A program made the position numbers and the translations under genes. From Pseudomonas cremoris (lineage in GTDB: Bacteria > Pseudomonadota > Gammaproteobacteria > Pseudomonadales > Pseudomonadaceae), in contig NZ_JAAXCY010000005.1 in assembly GCF_014230465.1 (NCBI RefSeq), positions 62,001 through 126,000 of the forward strand: a stretch of 64,000 nt of DNA, written 5' to 3'. Every line of letters begins with the position of its first letter. The first letter of the stretch is position 1. Positions 36,633 through 46,866 of the stretch are shown here, piece by piece. Below the pieces are notes generated by a model, which was not told where the DNA came from, did no database searches, and saw only the letters and a list, made by a program, of their open reading frames with translations.

Positions 36633-37679
36633 TCAGGCGCGCTTTTTCTGCTGTGCCGCCGGCTGTTGGGCCAGGCGCGCGAACAGGTCTTTGGGGTCGG
36701 CCAGGTCCGGTACCAGCTCCAGCGTGCTGCCCACGTCCAGCGCCTTGGCAACGTCCAGCACGTAGCGCAGGGCGGAGTAGTCTTCGATGGCGAAGCCCAC
36801 CGAGTCGAACAGGGTGATTTGGCGGGCGTTTTCGCGGCCAGGCTGTTGGCCGTTGATCACTTGCCACAGCTCGGTCACTGGCGAGTCTTCCGGCATGTGC
36901 TGGATTTCACCTTCGATACGGCTTTGTGGCTCGTACTCGACGATTACCCGGGCGCGCTCGACGATACGTCGGTCCAGCTCGGTCTTGCCCGGGCAGTCGC
37001 CGCCGACGGCGTTGAGGTGCATGCCGGGTTCGATCATCTCGTCGGTCAGGATGGTCGCGTAGGCCTTGTCGGCGGTGACGGTGGTGACGATGTCCGCACC
37101 TTTCACCGCTTCGGCCACGCTGCCGGCCAAGATCAGCTTGATCGCCGGGAACGCCTTGAGGTTGGCCGCCAGCTTGGCGGTGGCCTTGGCGTCGATGTCG
37201 AACAGGCGGATTTCATTGATGCCGAGCATGGCGTGGAAGGCCAGCGCCTGGAACTCACTCTGCGAGCCGTTGCCGATCAGCGCCATGCTGCGGCTGTTGT
37301 CGCGGGCCAGGTAGCGTGCCACCAGGGCCGAGGTGGCGGCAGTGCGGATCGCGGTGGTCAGGGTCATTTCTGCCAGCAGCACCGGCTTGCCAGTGTCCAC
37401 ATCGCCCAAGGCACCGAAAGCCATCACGGTGAGCATGCCGGCCAGCGTATTTTTCGGGTGGCCGTTGACGTACTTGAAGGCGTACAGCGAGGCGTCCGAC
37501 ACCGGCATCAACTCGATCACGCCATCCGGCGAGTGGTTGGCCAGGCGGGCGCATTTTTCGAAGTCCTGCCAGCGCAGGTAGTCGGCGCGGATGTACTCGG
37601 CCATCTCGGTGATGCAGGTTTGCAGGCCTTTTTGCGAGACCAGGTAGCTGAGGTCGTTGACGTCGATATAGCGGGTCAT
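36633..37679 (-). CDS. Ornithine cyclodeaminase
   Basis: Protein of 348 aa of the ornithine cyclodeaminase/mu-crystallin family. The nucleotide-binding motif is ALIGNGSQSEFQALAF. Other landmarks are the substrate region KYVNGHPKN and the conserved DIVTTVTADK and NAVGGDCPGKTELD. The family reaction converts L-ornithine to L-proline and ammonia with bound NAD. It is encoded 11 bases downstream of the CtlX-type hydrolase, which would supply ornithine, so the two enzymes make a direct route from citrulline to proline. The family also holds alanine dehydrogenases and other imine reductases, but the full-length ornithine form and its neighbours favour this call. Confidence 0.87.
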   Translation of the reverse strand: MTRYIDVNDLSYLVSQKGLQTCITEMAEYIRADYLRWQDFEKCARLANHSPDGVIELMPVSDASLYAFKYVNGHPKNTLAGMLTVMAFGALGDVDTGKPVLLAEMTLTTAIRTAATSALVARYLARDNSRSMALIGNGSQSEFQALAFHAMLGINEIRLFDIDAKATAKLAANLKAFPAIKLILAGSVAEAVKGADIVTTVTADKAYATILTDEMIEPGMHLNAVGGDCPGKTELDRRIVERARVIVEYEPQSRIEGEIQHMPEDSPVTELWQVINGQQPGRENARQITLFDSVGFAIEDYSALRYVLDVAKALDVGSTLELVPDLADPKDLFARLAQQPAAQQKKRA

Positions 37680-37690
37680 GGCAAGACTCC

Positions 37691-38617
37691 TTATTGAAAG
37701 GTGGGACGGGCGGGCAGATGCACTTCTGCCAGCATGCAGCGGGCACTGCCGCCGCCGATGCGTTCGATGTTGTCGATGTTCACCACCACCGGCCGGGTGT
37801 GGCGTTCCACGTGTTGGCGCTGTGCGGGTTGCAGGGCGCCCCAGGCGCTGGCAGACATCACCAGCAGCGGCTGGCCGTCACGGTCGTGGACTTCGAGCAT
37901 GTTGCCGGCGAAGGCTTCAAGCTGGTCGAAGTCGAGGCCGAGGATGTCCTTGCCGGTGTCGCGCAGCGAGCGTTCCAGGCTGCGGCGTTCTCCTTCGTCG
38001 GGCAGGGCTTGCAGGCACACCACCGAGAGGTCGCGGCCGACGCTCATCATCACGTTGCTGTGGTAGATCGGCGCGTGGTGGCGGTCGACGGCGTGGAACA
38101 CACAGAGCTGGTAGTCGAGGCGTTCGGCGAACTGGCGCAGGGCGTCGTGGTGGGTGCGCCCGGAGTGGCAGGCATAGCTGATGCGATGCTGGCGGTCGAG
38201 CACCATGCTGCCGGTGCCCTCGAGGAAGATGTTCTGTTGTTCCAGGTGGCTCAGGTCGATGGTGCTGCTGATCGCAAAGCGTTGCTCCAGTACTTGCAGC
38301 ACGCCCTTGTTGCGTTCCAATCGTCGGTTCTGGCCTTCCATCGGGTACAGCACCAGGCTGCCGTCGGCGTGGCTGCTCCACCAGTTGTTGGGGAAGATCG
38401 AGTCGGGGGTATGGGGCGCCGGGGTGTCCTGCACCACCAGCACCTCCACGCCGTGCTGGCGCAGGGTGTCGACATAACCGTCGAACTCTTCCAGCGCTTT
38501 CTGCTGCGCGCCGAGTGGGTCTAGGGGCTGGCGTTGGAAGCGGTTGTTGATCGCGGTGTCCGGGTTGAAGGCAAAGCGCGCCGGGCGAATCATCAAGACG
38601 GTATTGGTGGTTTGCAT
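37691..38617 (-). CDS. ctlX: CtlX-type amidinotransferase/hydrolase (citrulline utilisation)
   Basis: Protein of 308 aa of the arginine deiminase/amidinotransferase fold. Visible landmarks are FPNNWWSSHADGSLVLYPME, the HHAPIYHSNVMMSVG segment with the catalytic His, and the terminal GGGSARCMLAEVHLP with the catalytic Cys (about 294). This matches the CtlX group, described in Francisella as needed for citrulline use and thought to hydrolyse citrulline to ornithine, CO2 and ammonia. The downstream ocd gene supports that. A perfect 15-base palindrome lies 115 bases before the start. An arginine deiminase activity cannot be excluded. Confidence 0.8.
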   Translation of the reverse strand: MQTTNTVLMIRPARFAFNPDTAINNRFQRQPLDPLGAQQKALEEFDGYVDTLRQHGVEVLVVQDTPAPHTPDSIFPNNWWSSHADGSLVLYPMEGQNRRLERNKGVLQVLEQRFAISSTIDLSHLEQQNIFLEGTGSMVLDRQHRISYACHSGRTHHDALRQFAERLDYQLCVFHAVDRHHAPIYHSNVMMSVGRDLSVVCLQALPDEGERRSLERSLRDTGKDILGLDFDQLEAFAGNMLEVHDRDGQPLLVMSASAWGALQPAQRQHVERHTRPVVVNIDNIERIGGGSARCMLAEVHLPARPTFQ

Positions 38618-38731
38618 GGGTGCACGAATCCATGAGGTTGAGCAGTGGGGCTATTTTGTGGGTTGTGCGGGATGAATCCCGGCTGAAACGAGGGGGCGGG
38701 TCAGCCGGGAAAGCTGAAACTGAAGGTGGCG

Positions 38732-38746
38732 CAGCCGAATCGGCTG
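38732..38746. promoter_or_regulatory. Perfect palindromic candidate operator upstream of ctlX
   Basis: CAGCCGAATCGGCTG is a perfect 7+1+7 palindrome. A 14/15 match and a 12/15 match lie in tandem upstream of the hisJ-like gene (36542-36577). The recurrence in front of both units of one pathway argues for a common regulator. Confidence 0.62.
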
Positions 38747-38768
38747 TCGATGTGAAATGCGATCAAAA

Positions 38769-38857
38769 TGTGGGAGCGGGCTTGCTCGCGAAGGCGGTGT
38801 GTCAGTCACTGAATTCATCACTGATGTACCGCATTCGCGAGCAAGCCCGCTCCCACA
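38769..38857. repeat. REPIN (inverted REP doublet)
   Basis: Inverted TGTGGGAGCGGGCTTGCTCG units in the divergent gap between ctlX and the GNAT gene. Confidence 0.9.
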
Positions 38858-38902
38858 TTGTTATGGTGGCGTCTGCTAAAACGCCGTCAGCCAGGAGTAA
38901 TC

Positions 38903-39793
38903 ATGTCGACCGCCGTACGTCTCGCCCAACCCACCGATGCCGAGGGCATCAGCCAGGTGATCCTGGCAGCCCTGCGCAGCAGCAATGCGCAGGATTACCC
39001 GGCGGATGTGATCGCCCGGGTCGCGATCAACTTCACCCCCGAGGCAGTGCTGGCTTTGCTGGCGCGACGAGTGGTGTTGGTGGCGGTGCAGGACGAGGTC
39101 ATCGTGGCCACGGCGGCGCTGGAGGCCAATGTGGTGCGCTCGGTGTTCGTCAACCCGTCGCTGCAGGGGCAGGGGATTGGCCGGTTGCTGATGATCGAGA
39201 TCGAACTGCGCGCCCGTGAAGCGGGCGTGACGGTGTTGAGTGTGCCGTCTTCACTGACCGCCGAGCCGTTCTATACCAAACTGGGGTTTCACACCGTACG
39301 TGATGTTTATCACGGTAACGAGCGTACGTTGGTGATGGAAAAGGCATTGCTGTCGCGGCATCCCATTGGGCTATATCGCGACCGTCAACACCGCGCGCAA
39401 GTGGTGGCGTTGTGGCAGCAGGCGTTTGGTTATGACACCGCGCATAACGTGCCCAGCTTGGCGATCGACAAGAAGCTCGCCGTCAACGATGGGCTGTTTT
39501 TTGTGGCAACCGATAAAAAGACGGTGATCGGCACGATCCTCGCGGGCTACGACGGCCATCGGGGTTGGCTGTACTCGGTGGCGGTGCACGCGGACTACCG
39601 GCGTCATGGCTTGGGTTCGTCGTTGGTGCGGCATGCGGAGCAAGCGTTGATTGGACTGGGCTGCATGAAGATCAACCTGCAGATCAACAGTGGCAACGAG
39701 GCCGTGGTGGGGTTTTATGAGGCGTTGGGGTATGGGGTGGAGCCGAGGATCAGCATGGGCAAGAAGATTGCCGGGAATATTCCCCAATCCTGA
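38903..39793 (+). CDS. Tandem GNAT N-acetyltransferase
   Basis: Protein of 296 aa containing two complete GNAT folds. The first (residues about 4-146) has the acetyl-CoA loop VFVNPSLQGQGIGRLLM (QGQGIG) and ends FYTKLGFHTV. The second (about 150-296) has VAVHADYRRHGLGSSLV (RRHGLG) and ends FYEALGYGVEPRIS, like YpeA. Double GNAT proteins can have one catalytic and one structural half, but both halves keep the cofactor loop here. The substrate is unknown. A CAGGAG ribosome site lies just before the ATG at 38903, which rules out the longer frame that begins in the REPIN. Confidence 0.82.
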   Translation: MSTAVRLAQPTDAEGISQVILAALRSSNAQDYPADVIARVAINFTPEAVLALLARRVVLVAVQDEVIVATAALEANVVRSVFVNPSLQGQGIGRLLMIEIELRAREAGVTVLSVPSSLTAEPFYTKLGFHTVRDVYHGNERTLVMEKALLSRHPIGLYRDRQHRAQVVALWQQAFGYDTAHNVPSLAIDKKLAVNDGLFFVATDKKTVIGTILAGYDGHRGWLYSVAVHADYRRHGLGSSLVRHAEQALIGLGCMKINLQINSGNEAVVGFYEALGYGVEPRISMGKKIAGNIPQS

Positions 39794-39809
39794 AATGTTG
39801 GAGACCAAA

Positions 39810-39899
39810 TGTGGGAGCAGGCTTGTTCGCGAAGGCGGTGGGTCAGTCGATAAATCTGGTGACTGACACTCCGTATTCGCGAGCAAGCCCGCTCCCACA
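39810..39899. repeat. REPIN (inverted REP doublet), diverged left arm
   Basis: Left unit reads TGTGGGAGCAGGCTTGTTCG, with two substitutions against the right unit. It separates the convergent GNAT and ilvE genes. Confidence 0.9.
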
Positions 39900-39928
39900 C
39901 AAGCCCACTGGTGTTGCTAGTACTGGGC

Positions 39929-40948
39929 TTAGACCTTGACGATCCAACCTTCTGGCGCTTCCACATCACCGGTCTGCACGCCGGTCAGCTCTTTGTAGAG
40001 CTGCTGGGTGATCGGGCCCACTTCGGTCTCGCTATGGAATACGTGCAGCTTGCCGTTGTACTGGATGCCGCCGATTGGCGAGATCACCGCAGCGGTACCG
40101 CAGGCGCCGGCTTCCTTGAACTGGTCCAGCTTGTCGATGAACACTTCGCCCTCGGTCACTTTCAGGCCCAGGCGGGTCTGGGCCAGTTCGATCAGCGACA
40201 GGCGGGTGATGCCTGGCAGTACCGAAGGCGACTTCGGCGTGATGAACTGGTTGTCGTGGGTGATCCCGAAGAAGTTGGCCGAACCGACTTCTTCGATTTT
40301 CGAGTGGGTCATCGGGTCCAGGTAGATAGCATCGGCGAAGCCGGCTTTCTTGGCTTCCGAACCTGGCATCAGGCTGGCAGCGTAGTTGCCACCGACCTTG
40401 GCGGCACCGGTGCCTTGTGGCGCGGCGCGGTCGAAGGTGGAGATCTGGAAGTTGTGGGGCACCAGGCCGCCCTTGAAGTAGGCACCGACCGGGATCGCGA
40501 ACACCGAGAAGATGAACTCCGGCGCGGTACGCACGCCGATGTTGTCACCGGTGCCGATCACGAACGGACGCAGGTACAGCGCGCCGCCGCTGCCGTACGG
40601 CGGGATGAAGCGCTCGTTGGCCTTGACCACTTGCTTGCAGGCGTCGATGAACACGTCGGTCGGCACATGCGGCATCAGCAGGCGCGCGCAGCTGCGTTGC
40701 ATGCGGGCGGCGTTCTGGTCCGGGCGGAACAGGTTGATCGAACCGTCCTTGCAACGGTAGGCCTTGAGGCCTTCGAAGCACTGCTGGCCATAGTGCAGGG
40801 CAGTGGAGCCCTCGCTGATGTGCAGCACGTTGTCGTCGGTCAGGGTGCCTTCTTGCCACTCGCCGTTTTTCCAGACTTGGAGAAACCGTTTGTCGGTCTT
40901 GATGTAGTCAAAACCCAGCTTGTCCCAATTGATGCTTTCGTTACCCAT
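39929..40948 (-). CDS. ilvE: IlvE: branched-chain amino acid aminotransferase
   Basis: PLP-dependent class IV aminotransferase of 339 aa, the long form common in pseudomonads. Landmarks are FEGLKAYRCKDGSINLFRPD, the TGAAKVGGNYAASLMPGSEA segment with the PLP lysine, and EVGSANFFGITHDNQF. It interconverts leucine, isoleucine and valine with their 2-keto acids. It sits next to the bkd operon, whose complex consumes exactly these keto acids, although a REPIN lies between them and it is probably a separate transcript. Confidence 0.92.
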   Translation of the reverse strand: MGNESINWDKLGFDYIKTDKRFLQVWKNGEWQEGTLTDDNVLHISEGSTALHYGQQCFEGLKAYRCKDGSINLFRPDQNAARMQRSCARLLMPHVPTDVFIDACKQVVKANERFIPPYGSGGALYLRPFVIGTGDNIGVRTAPEFIFSVFAIPVGAYFKGGLVPHNFQISTFDRAAPQGTGAAKVGGNYAASLMPGSEAKKAGFADAIYLDPMTHSKIEEVGSANFFGITHDNQFITPKSPSVLPGITRLSLIELAQTRLGLKVTEGEVFIDKLDQFKEAGACGTAAVISPIGGIQYNGKLHVFHSETEVGPITQQLYKELTGVQTGDVEAPEGWIVKV

Positions 40949-41017
40949 GACACCCTCTATCTCTGGTCAAGTCGGTTTTTTTCTGAATGGGCGCAACAAT
41001 ACTTCATTCTGGCTTTG

Positions 41018-41110
41018 TGTGGGAGCGGGCTTGCTCGCGAAAGCGGTGTGTCAGCCACTGAATTCATGACTGACTGACAGATTGCATTCGCGAGCAAGCC
41101 CGCTCCCACA
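41018..41110. repeat. REPIN (inverted REP doublet)
   Basis: Inverted TGTGGGAGCGGGCTTGCTCG units just downstream of the bkd operon and upstream of ilvE. Confidence 0.9.
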
Positions 41111-41124
41111 GGGGGACGGTGTTC

Positions 41125-42504
41125 TTACAGGTGCAGCGCGTGGCCCAAGGCCCTTAATGCCGCTTCCTGCACCGCTTCACCCAGGGTCGGATGGGCGTGG
41201 ATGGTGCCTGCCACATCTTCCAGCCGCGCGCCCATTTCCAGGCTCAGGCCGAAGGCGGTGGACAGCTCCGAGACGCCAACGCCGACTGCCTGCCAGCCGA
41301 TGATCAGGTGATTATCGCGCCTCGCCACCACCCGCACGAAGCCGGTTTTCGACTCCAGCGTCATGGCACGACCATTGGCTGCGAACGGGAAGCTCGACAC
41401 GATGCAGTCCAAACCGGCGGCCTTGGCTTCATCCGGGGTCTTGCCGACCACCACCAGTTCCGGGTCGGTAAAGCACACCGCTGGAATCGCCGCTGGGTTG
41501 AACTCGCGGGCTTTGCCGCTGATCAGTTCGGCGACCATTTCACCCTGGGCCATGGCCCGGTGCGCCAACATCGGCTCGCCGCTCAAATCACCAATGGCAT
41601 AGACATTGCGCATGCTGGTCTGGCAACGGCTGTCGATCTGGATCGCTGTACCGTTCATCGCCAGGTTCAGCGCTTCCAGGTTCCAGCCTTGGGTGTTGGG
41701 TTTGCGACCAACGGCCACCAACACCTGATCGGTAGCCAGCGACAAGGTGTCGCCATCCGGATCACGTACCTGCAGGCTGCCATCGGCAAACCCGGTGACG
41801 CTGTGCTTGAGGTACAGCTTCACGCCCAGTTGCTTGAGGGACTCGTTCACCGGTGCCGTCAGCTCGGCATCGTAGGCGGGCAGGATACGGTCCTGCGCCT
41901 CGACCACGCTGACCTCGGCGCCGAGCTTGCGGTAGGCAATGCCCAGTTCCAGGCCGATGTAGCCACCACCCACCACGATCAGGCGCTTGGGCACCCGCGT
42001 TGGGGCCAGGGCTTCAGTGGATGAAATGATCGGCCCGCCAATCGGCAGCATCGGCAGGTTGACGCTTTTCGAACCGGTGGCCAGCAGCAGGTGCTCGCAC
42101 TGGATGCGCTGCTCGCCGACATCGACGGTCTTGCCGTCCACCACCTTGGCCCAGCCGTGGACCACCTGCACCTTGTGCTTCTTGAGCAACGCGGCGACGC
42201 CAGTGGTCAGGCGGTCGACGATGCCGTCTTTCCATTCCATGCTTTTACGGATGTCCAGGGTCGGCACATCCACTTCAATGCCCAGTTGGGAACCCTGGCT
42301 GTGGTGCACGGTTTGCTGGAACTGTTCGGCCACATGGATCAAGGCCTTGGACGGGATGCAGCCGATGTTCAGGCAGGTGCCGCCCAGCGCCTGGCCTTCC
42401 ACCAGGATGGTCGGGATGCCCAGTTGGCCGGCCCGGATCGCCGCCACATAACCGCCAGGGCCGCCGCCGATAATCAGCAGCGTGGTATTCAACGTCTGAG
42501 ACAT
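41125..42504 (-). CDS. lpdV: LpdV: E3 lipoamide dehydrogenase of the BKD complex
   Basis: FAD-dependent dihydrolipoamide dehydrogenase of 459 aa. The FAD motif is [19 protein letters not shown], the redox disulfide is [17 protein letters not shown], the NAD motif is [12 protein letters not shown], and the C-terminal His-Glu pair is in [14 protein letters not shown]. LpdV reoxidises the lipoyl groups of the branched-chain keto-acid dehydrogenase E2. It is the last gene of bkdA1-bkdA2-bkdB-lpdV, three bases after the E2 gene. Confidence 0.93.
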   Translation of the reverse strand: MSQTLNTTLLIIGGGPGGYVAAIRAGQLGIPTILVEGQALGGTCLNIGCIPSKALIHVAEQFQQTVHHSQGSQLGIEVDVPTLDIRKSMEWKDGIVDRLTTGVAALLKKHKVQVVHGWAKVVDGKTVDVGEQRIQCEHLLLATGSKSVNLPMLPIGGPIISSTEALAPTRVPKRLIVVGGGYIGLELGIAYRKLGAEVSVVEAQDRILPAYDAELTAPVNESLKQLGVKLYLKHSVTGFADGSLQVRDPDGDTLSLATDQVLVAVGRKPNTQGWNLEALNLAMNGTAIQIDSRCQTSMRNVYAIGDLSGEPMLAHRAMAQGEMVAELISGKAREFNPAAIPAVCFTDPELVVVGKTPDEAKAAGLDCIVSSFPFAANGRAMTLESKTGFVRVVARRDNHLIIGWQAVGVGVSELSTAFGLSLEMGARLEDVAGTIHAHPTLGEAVQEAALRALGHALHL

Positions 42505-42507
42505 GCC

Positions 42508-43767
42508 TTACTCCAAAAACAGACTGGCGGGTTGTTCGAGCAAGCCGCGAATGGCCTGGATGAATTGCGCCGCGTCCATGCCATCGACCACACGGTGATC
42601 AAACGAGCTGGAGAGGTTCATCATCTTGCGCACCACGATCTGGCCCTTGATCACCATCGGCCGCTCAACGATACGGTTGACGCCAACGATGGCCACTTCC
42701 GGCAGGTTCAGCACCGGCGTGCTGACGATGCCGCCCAGGGCACCGAGGCTGGTCAGGGTAATGGTCGAACCCGAGAGCTCATCACGGCTGGCCTTGCCAT
42801 TGCGTGCGGCCGTGGCCAAGCGTGCGATTTCCTCGGCGTTGCCCCACAGGCTGCGCGCTTCGGCGTGACGCACCACCGGCACCATCAGGCCGACGTCGCT
42901 TTGGGTGGCGACGCCCACATGCACCGCACCGAGGCGGGTGATGACCTGGGCTTCGTCGTCGTAGCGGGCGTTGATCTGCGGGAAGTCCCGCAACGCCACG
43001 ACCATGGCACGCACGATGAACGGCAGCAGGGTCAGCTTGCCGCGTGTGGCGCCGTGTTTCTCGTTGAGGTGCACACGCAGCTCGTCGAGGGCGGTGACGT
43101 CGATTTCTTCCACATAGCTGAAATGCGCGGCGCGGCGGGTGGCGTCCTGCATGCGCTGGGCGATCTTGCGGCGCATGCCGATCACTGGGATCTGTTCTTC
43201 GCTGTTGCGTTCGGCGTAAGGGTTGGCGGCTGTCGATGCTTTCGCCGTGCCTTGTTGCAGGTAGGCGTCGAGGTCTTCGTGCAAGATCCGTCCAGCTGGG
43301 CCGGAGCCCTGGACCAGGCGCAACTGAATGCCGGCATCCAGTGCGTGTTTGCGCACGGCCGGGGAGGCCAGCGGGCGCTCGTCGGCTTCACGGGCCACAG
43401 GCGCTGCTGCGGGTTTCACCATGGGCTTGGTTTCAACGACTACCGGCGCGGGCTTGCTTTCGGCAACAACGGGGGCTGCCTTCGGCGCTTCCTTTACCAC
43501 TGGCGCATCTTTGGCATTGCCAGCCCCTTCGACCTCAATGCTGATCAAGATACTGCCCACGGCCATGACCTCGCCCGGCTCGCCGCCGAGGGAAATCACC
43601 TTGCCGTGTACCGGCGAGGGAATGTCCACCATCGCCTTGTCGGTCATGACATCCGCCAGCACCTGGTCTTCAACCACCAGGTCACCGACCTTGACGTGCC
43701 AGACCGACAGTTCAACTTCTGCGATGCCTTCGCCAATGTCCGGCATCTTGATAACGTGCGTGCCCAT
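42508..43767 (-). CDS. bkdB: BkdB: E2 dihydrolipoyl acyltransferase
   Basis: Acyltransferase of 419 aa. The single N-terminal lipoyl domain carries the lipoyl lysine in MTDKAMVDIPSPV. An Ala/Pro-rich linker leads to a peripheral-subunit-binding domain (LASPAVRKHALDAGIQLR) and a catalytic domain ending with SFDHRVVDGMDAAQF (HxxxD). It transfers branched acyl groups to CoA. Its start immediately follows the stop of bkdA2, so the operon is tightly packed. Confidence 0.93.
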   Translation of the reverse strand: MGTHVIKMPDIGEGIAEVELSVWHVKVGDLVVEDQVLADVMTDKAMVDIPSPVHGKVISLGGEPGEVMAVGSILISIEVEGAGNAKDAPVVKEAPKAAPVVAESKPAPVVVETKPMVKPAAAPVAREADERPLASPAVRKHALDAGIQLRLVQGSGPAGRILHEDLDAYLQQGTAKASTAANPYAERNSEEQIPVIGMRRKIAQRMQDATRRAAHFSYVEEIDVTALDELRVHLNEKHGATRGKLTLLPFIVRAMVVALRDFPQINARYDDEAQVITRLGAVHVGVATQSDVGLMVPVVRHAEARSLWGNAEEIARLATAARNGKASRDELSGSTITLTSLGALGGIVSTPVLNLPEVAIVGVNRIVERPMVIKGQIVVRKMMNLSSSFDHRVVDGMDAAQFIQAIRGLLEQPASLFLE

Positions 43768-44826
43768 TCAGACCTCCATGACCCGTTTCAACGCCGCGCC
43801 CACTCGGGACGGCCCTGGGAAATACGCCCACTCTTGCGCGTGCGGGTAGGGAGTGTCCCAACCGGTGACGCGTTCGATCGGCGCTTCCAGGTGGTGGAAG
43901 CAATGCTCTTGCACCAGCGACACCAGCTCGGCACCAAAGCCGCAGGTACGGGTGGCTTCATGCACCACCACGCAACGGCCGGTCTTTTTCACCGACTTGA
44001 CGATGGTTTCCAGGTCCAGCGGCCACAGGCTGCGCAGGTCGATGACCTCGGCGTCGATGCCGGTTTCTTCGGCCGCAACTTGCGACACATACACGGTGGT
44101 GCCGTAGGTCAGCACGGTCACAGCCGAGCCCGGACGCACGATGGCGGCCACGTCCAGCGGCACGGTGTAGTAACCGTCCGGCACTTGGGCTTGCGGGTGT
44201 TTCGACCACGGGGTGACAGGACGGTCGTGATGGCCATCGAACGGGCCGTTGTACAGGCGTTTTGGCTCGAGGAAGATCACCGGGTCATCGTTTTCGATGG
44301 AGGCAATCAGCAGGCCCTTGGCGTCATACGGGTTGGACGGCATCACCGTGCGCAGGCCGCAGACCTGGGTGAACACCGCTTCGATACTCTGGCTGTGGGT
44401 CTGGCCGCCGTAGATACCGCCGCCGCAAGGCATGCGCATGGTCAGCGGCGCGGTGAACTGGCCAGCCGAGCGATAACGCAGGCGGGCAGCTTCGGAGATG
44501 ATCTGGTCGGTGGCAGGGTAGACGTAGTCGGCGAACTGGATCTCGGCCACCGGACGCAGGCCGTAGGCACCCATGCCCACCGCCACGCCGATGATGCCGC
44601 TTTCGGAAATCGGTGCGTCGAACACCCGCGAACTGCCGTACTTGCCCTGCAGGCCTTCGGTGCAACGGAACACGCCGCCGAAGTAACCCACGTCCTGGCC
44701 GAACACCACCACGTTGTCGTCACGTTCGAGCATCACATCCATGGCCGAGCGCAGGGCCTGGATCATGGTCATGGTGGTGGTGGTCATGGCGGTTTCCACT
44801 TCAATGCTGTTGTTGTGATCGTTCAT
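43768..44826 (-). CDS. bkdA2: BkdA2: E1 beta subunit of branched-chain keto-acid dehydrogenase
   Basis: E1 beta subunit of 352 aa. The transketolase-like pyrimidine domain begins TMIQALRSAMDVMLERDDNV, followed by VFGQDVGYFGGVFRCTEGLQ, a sequence very characteristic of BkdA2. The C-terminal domain has LRSLWPLDLETIVKSVKKTG. It pairs with the alpha subunit to bind thiamine diphosphate. The ATG at 44826 gives a short N-terminal extension; an internal Met at MTTTTMTMIQ is an alternative start. The gene is one base from bkdA1. Confidence 0.93.
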   Translation of the reverse strand: MNDHNNSIEVETAMTTTTMTMIQALRSAMDVMLERDDNVVVFGQDVGYFGGVFRCTEGLQGKYGSSRVFDAPISESGIIGVAVGMGAYGLRPVAEIQFADYVYPATDQIISEAARLRYRSAGQFTAPLTMRMPCGGGIYGGQTHSQSIEAVFTQVCGLRTVMPSNPYDAKGLLIASIENDDPVIFLEPKRLYNGPFDGHHDRPVTPWSKHPQAQVPDGYYTVPLDVAAIVRPGSAVTVLTYGTTVYVSQVAAEETGIDAEVIDLRSLWPLDLETIVKSVKKTGRCVVVHEATRTCGFGAELVSLVQEHCFHHLEAPIERVTGWDTPYPHAQEWAYFPGPSRVGAALKRVMEV

Positions 44827-44827
44827 G

Positions 44828-46069
<1,242 letters not shown>

Positions 46070-46110
46070 CTACGCTCTATCTTGTGAATTTCTTGTAGTG
46101 GGCGCGCTAG

Positions 46111-46136
46111 CTGACAGTCAGTCCCCGGATAGGGGA
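46111..46136. promoter_or_regulatory. Two adjacent inverted repeats in the bkdA1/bkdR control region
   Basis: CTGACAGTCAG (46111-46121, perfect 5+1+5) is directly followed by TCCCCGGATAGGGGA (46122-46136, perfect 5-base arms). They lie about 50-70 bases upstream of bkdA1. BkdR is known to bind several sites in this intergenic region in P. putida; assignment of these repeats to it is inference. Confidence 0.4.
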
Positions 46137-46258
46137 AATCTTGTCCTACAACAATCATAGGCGGGGCGTAGAAGAATATTTATCTGTGTTTCGTTGCGCT
46201 CGCGATCATTTGCGGATAAAAAAACTGCATAAACATAATAAACAGGTGATTTTGTCTC

Positions 46259-46747
46259 ATGCGCAAACTGGACCGTACCGATATCGGCATTCTCAACGCC
46301 CTGCAGGAGAACGCCCGCATCACCAACGCCGACCTGGCCCGCTCGGTCAACCTGTCGCCCACGCCGTGTTTCAACCGGGTGAAGGCGATGGAAGAACTGG
46401 GGCTGATTCGTGAGCAAGTCACCCTGCTGGACCCGGATTTACTGGGGCTGCACGTGAATGTGTTTATCCATGTGAGCCTGGAAAAACAGAACGAACTGGC
46501 GCTGCAGCAGTTTGAAGGGGCGATTTCGGATCGCCCGGAAGTGATGGAGTGCTACCTGATGGCCGGTGACCCGGACTATCTGATCCGGGTGCTGGTGCCG
46601 ACGATCCAGTCGCTGGAGCGTTTCATGATGGACTTTTTGACCAAGGTGCCGGGGGTGGCGAACATTCGGTCGAGTTTTGCGCTGAAGCAGGTGCGTTATA
46701 AAACTGCGTTGCCGCTACCGGCCAACGGCATAAGCCTGGGCTCCTGA
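46259..46747 (+). CDS. bkdR: BkdR: Lrp-family activator of the bkd operon
   Basis: Regulator of 162 aa, standard Lrp size. The helix-turn-helix lies at about residues 5-50 ([38 protein letters not shown]) and is followed by a RAM domain. It is divergent from bkdA1, the position of BkdR in P. putida, where it activates bkd in the presence of branched-chain amino acids. The A-rich leader contains AATAAACA close to the ATG, one base off the AAnAAnAA motif bound by Hfq/Crc, so catabolite control of translation is possible. Confidence 0.92.
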   Translation: MRKLDRTDIGILNALQENARITNADLARSVNLSPTPCFNRVKAMEELGLIREQVTLLDPDLLGLHVNVFIHVSLEKQNELALQQFEGAISDRPEVMECYLMAGDPDYLIRVLVPTIQSLERFMMDFLTKVPGVANIRSSFALKQVRYKTALPLPANGISLGS

Positions 46748-46764
46748 TTCAACTCGGTTGAAAA

Positions 46765-46853
46765 TGTGGGAGCGGGCTTGCTCGCGAATGCGGTGTGTCA
46801 GGCCCGTATCAATCGACTGGCACTCCGTGTTCGCGAGCAAGCCCGCTCCCACA
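46765..46853. repeat. REPIN (inverted REP doublet)
   Basis: Inverted TGTGGGAGCGGGCTTGCTCG units between the convergent bkdR and persulfide-dioxygenase-like genes. Confidence 0.9.
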
Positions 46854-46866
46854 GTGGTTCTGCATT

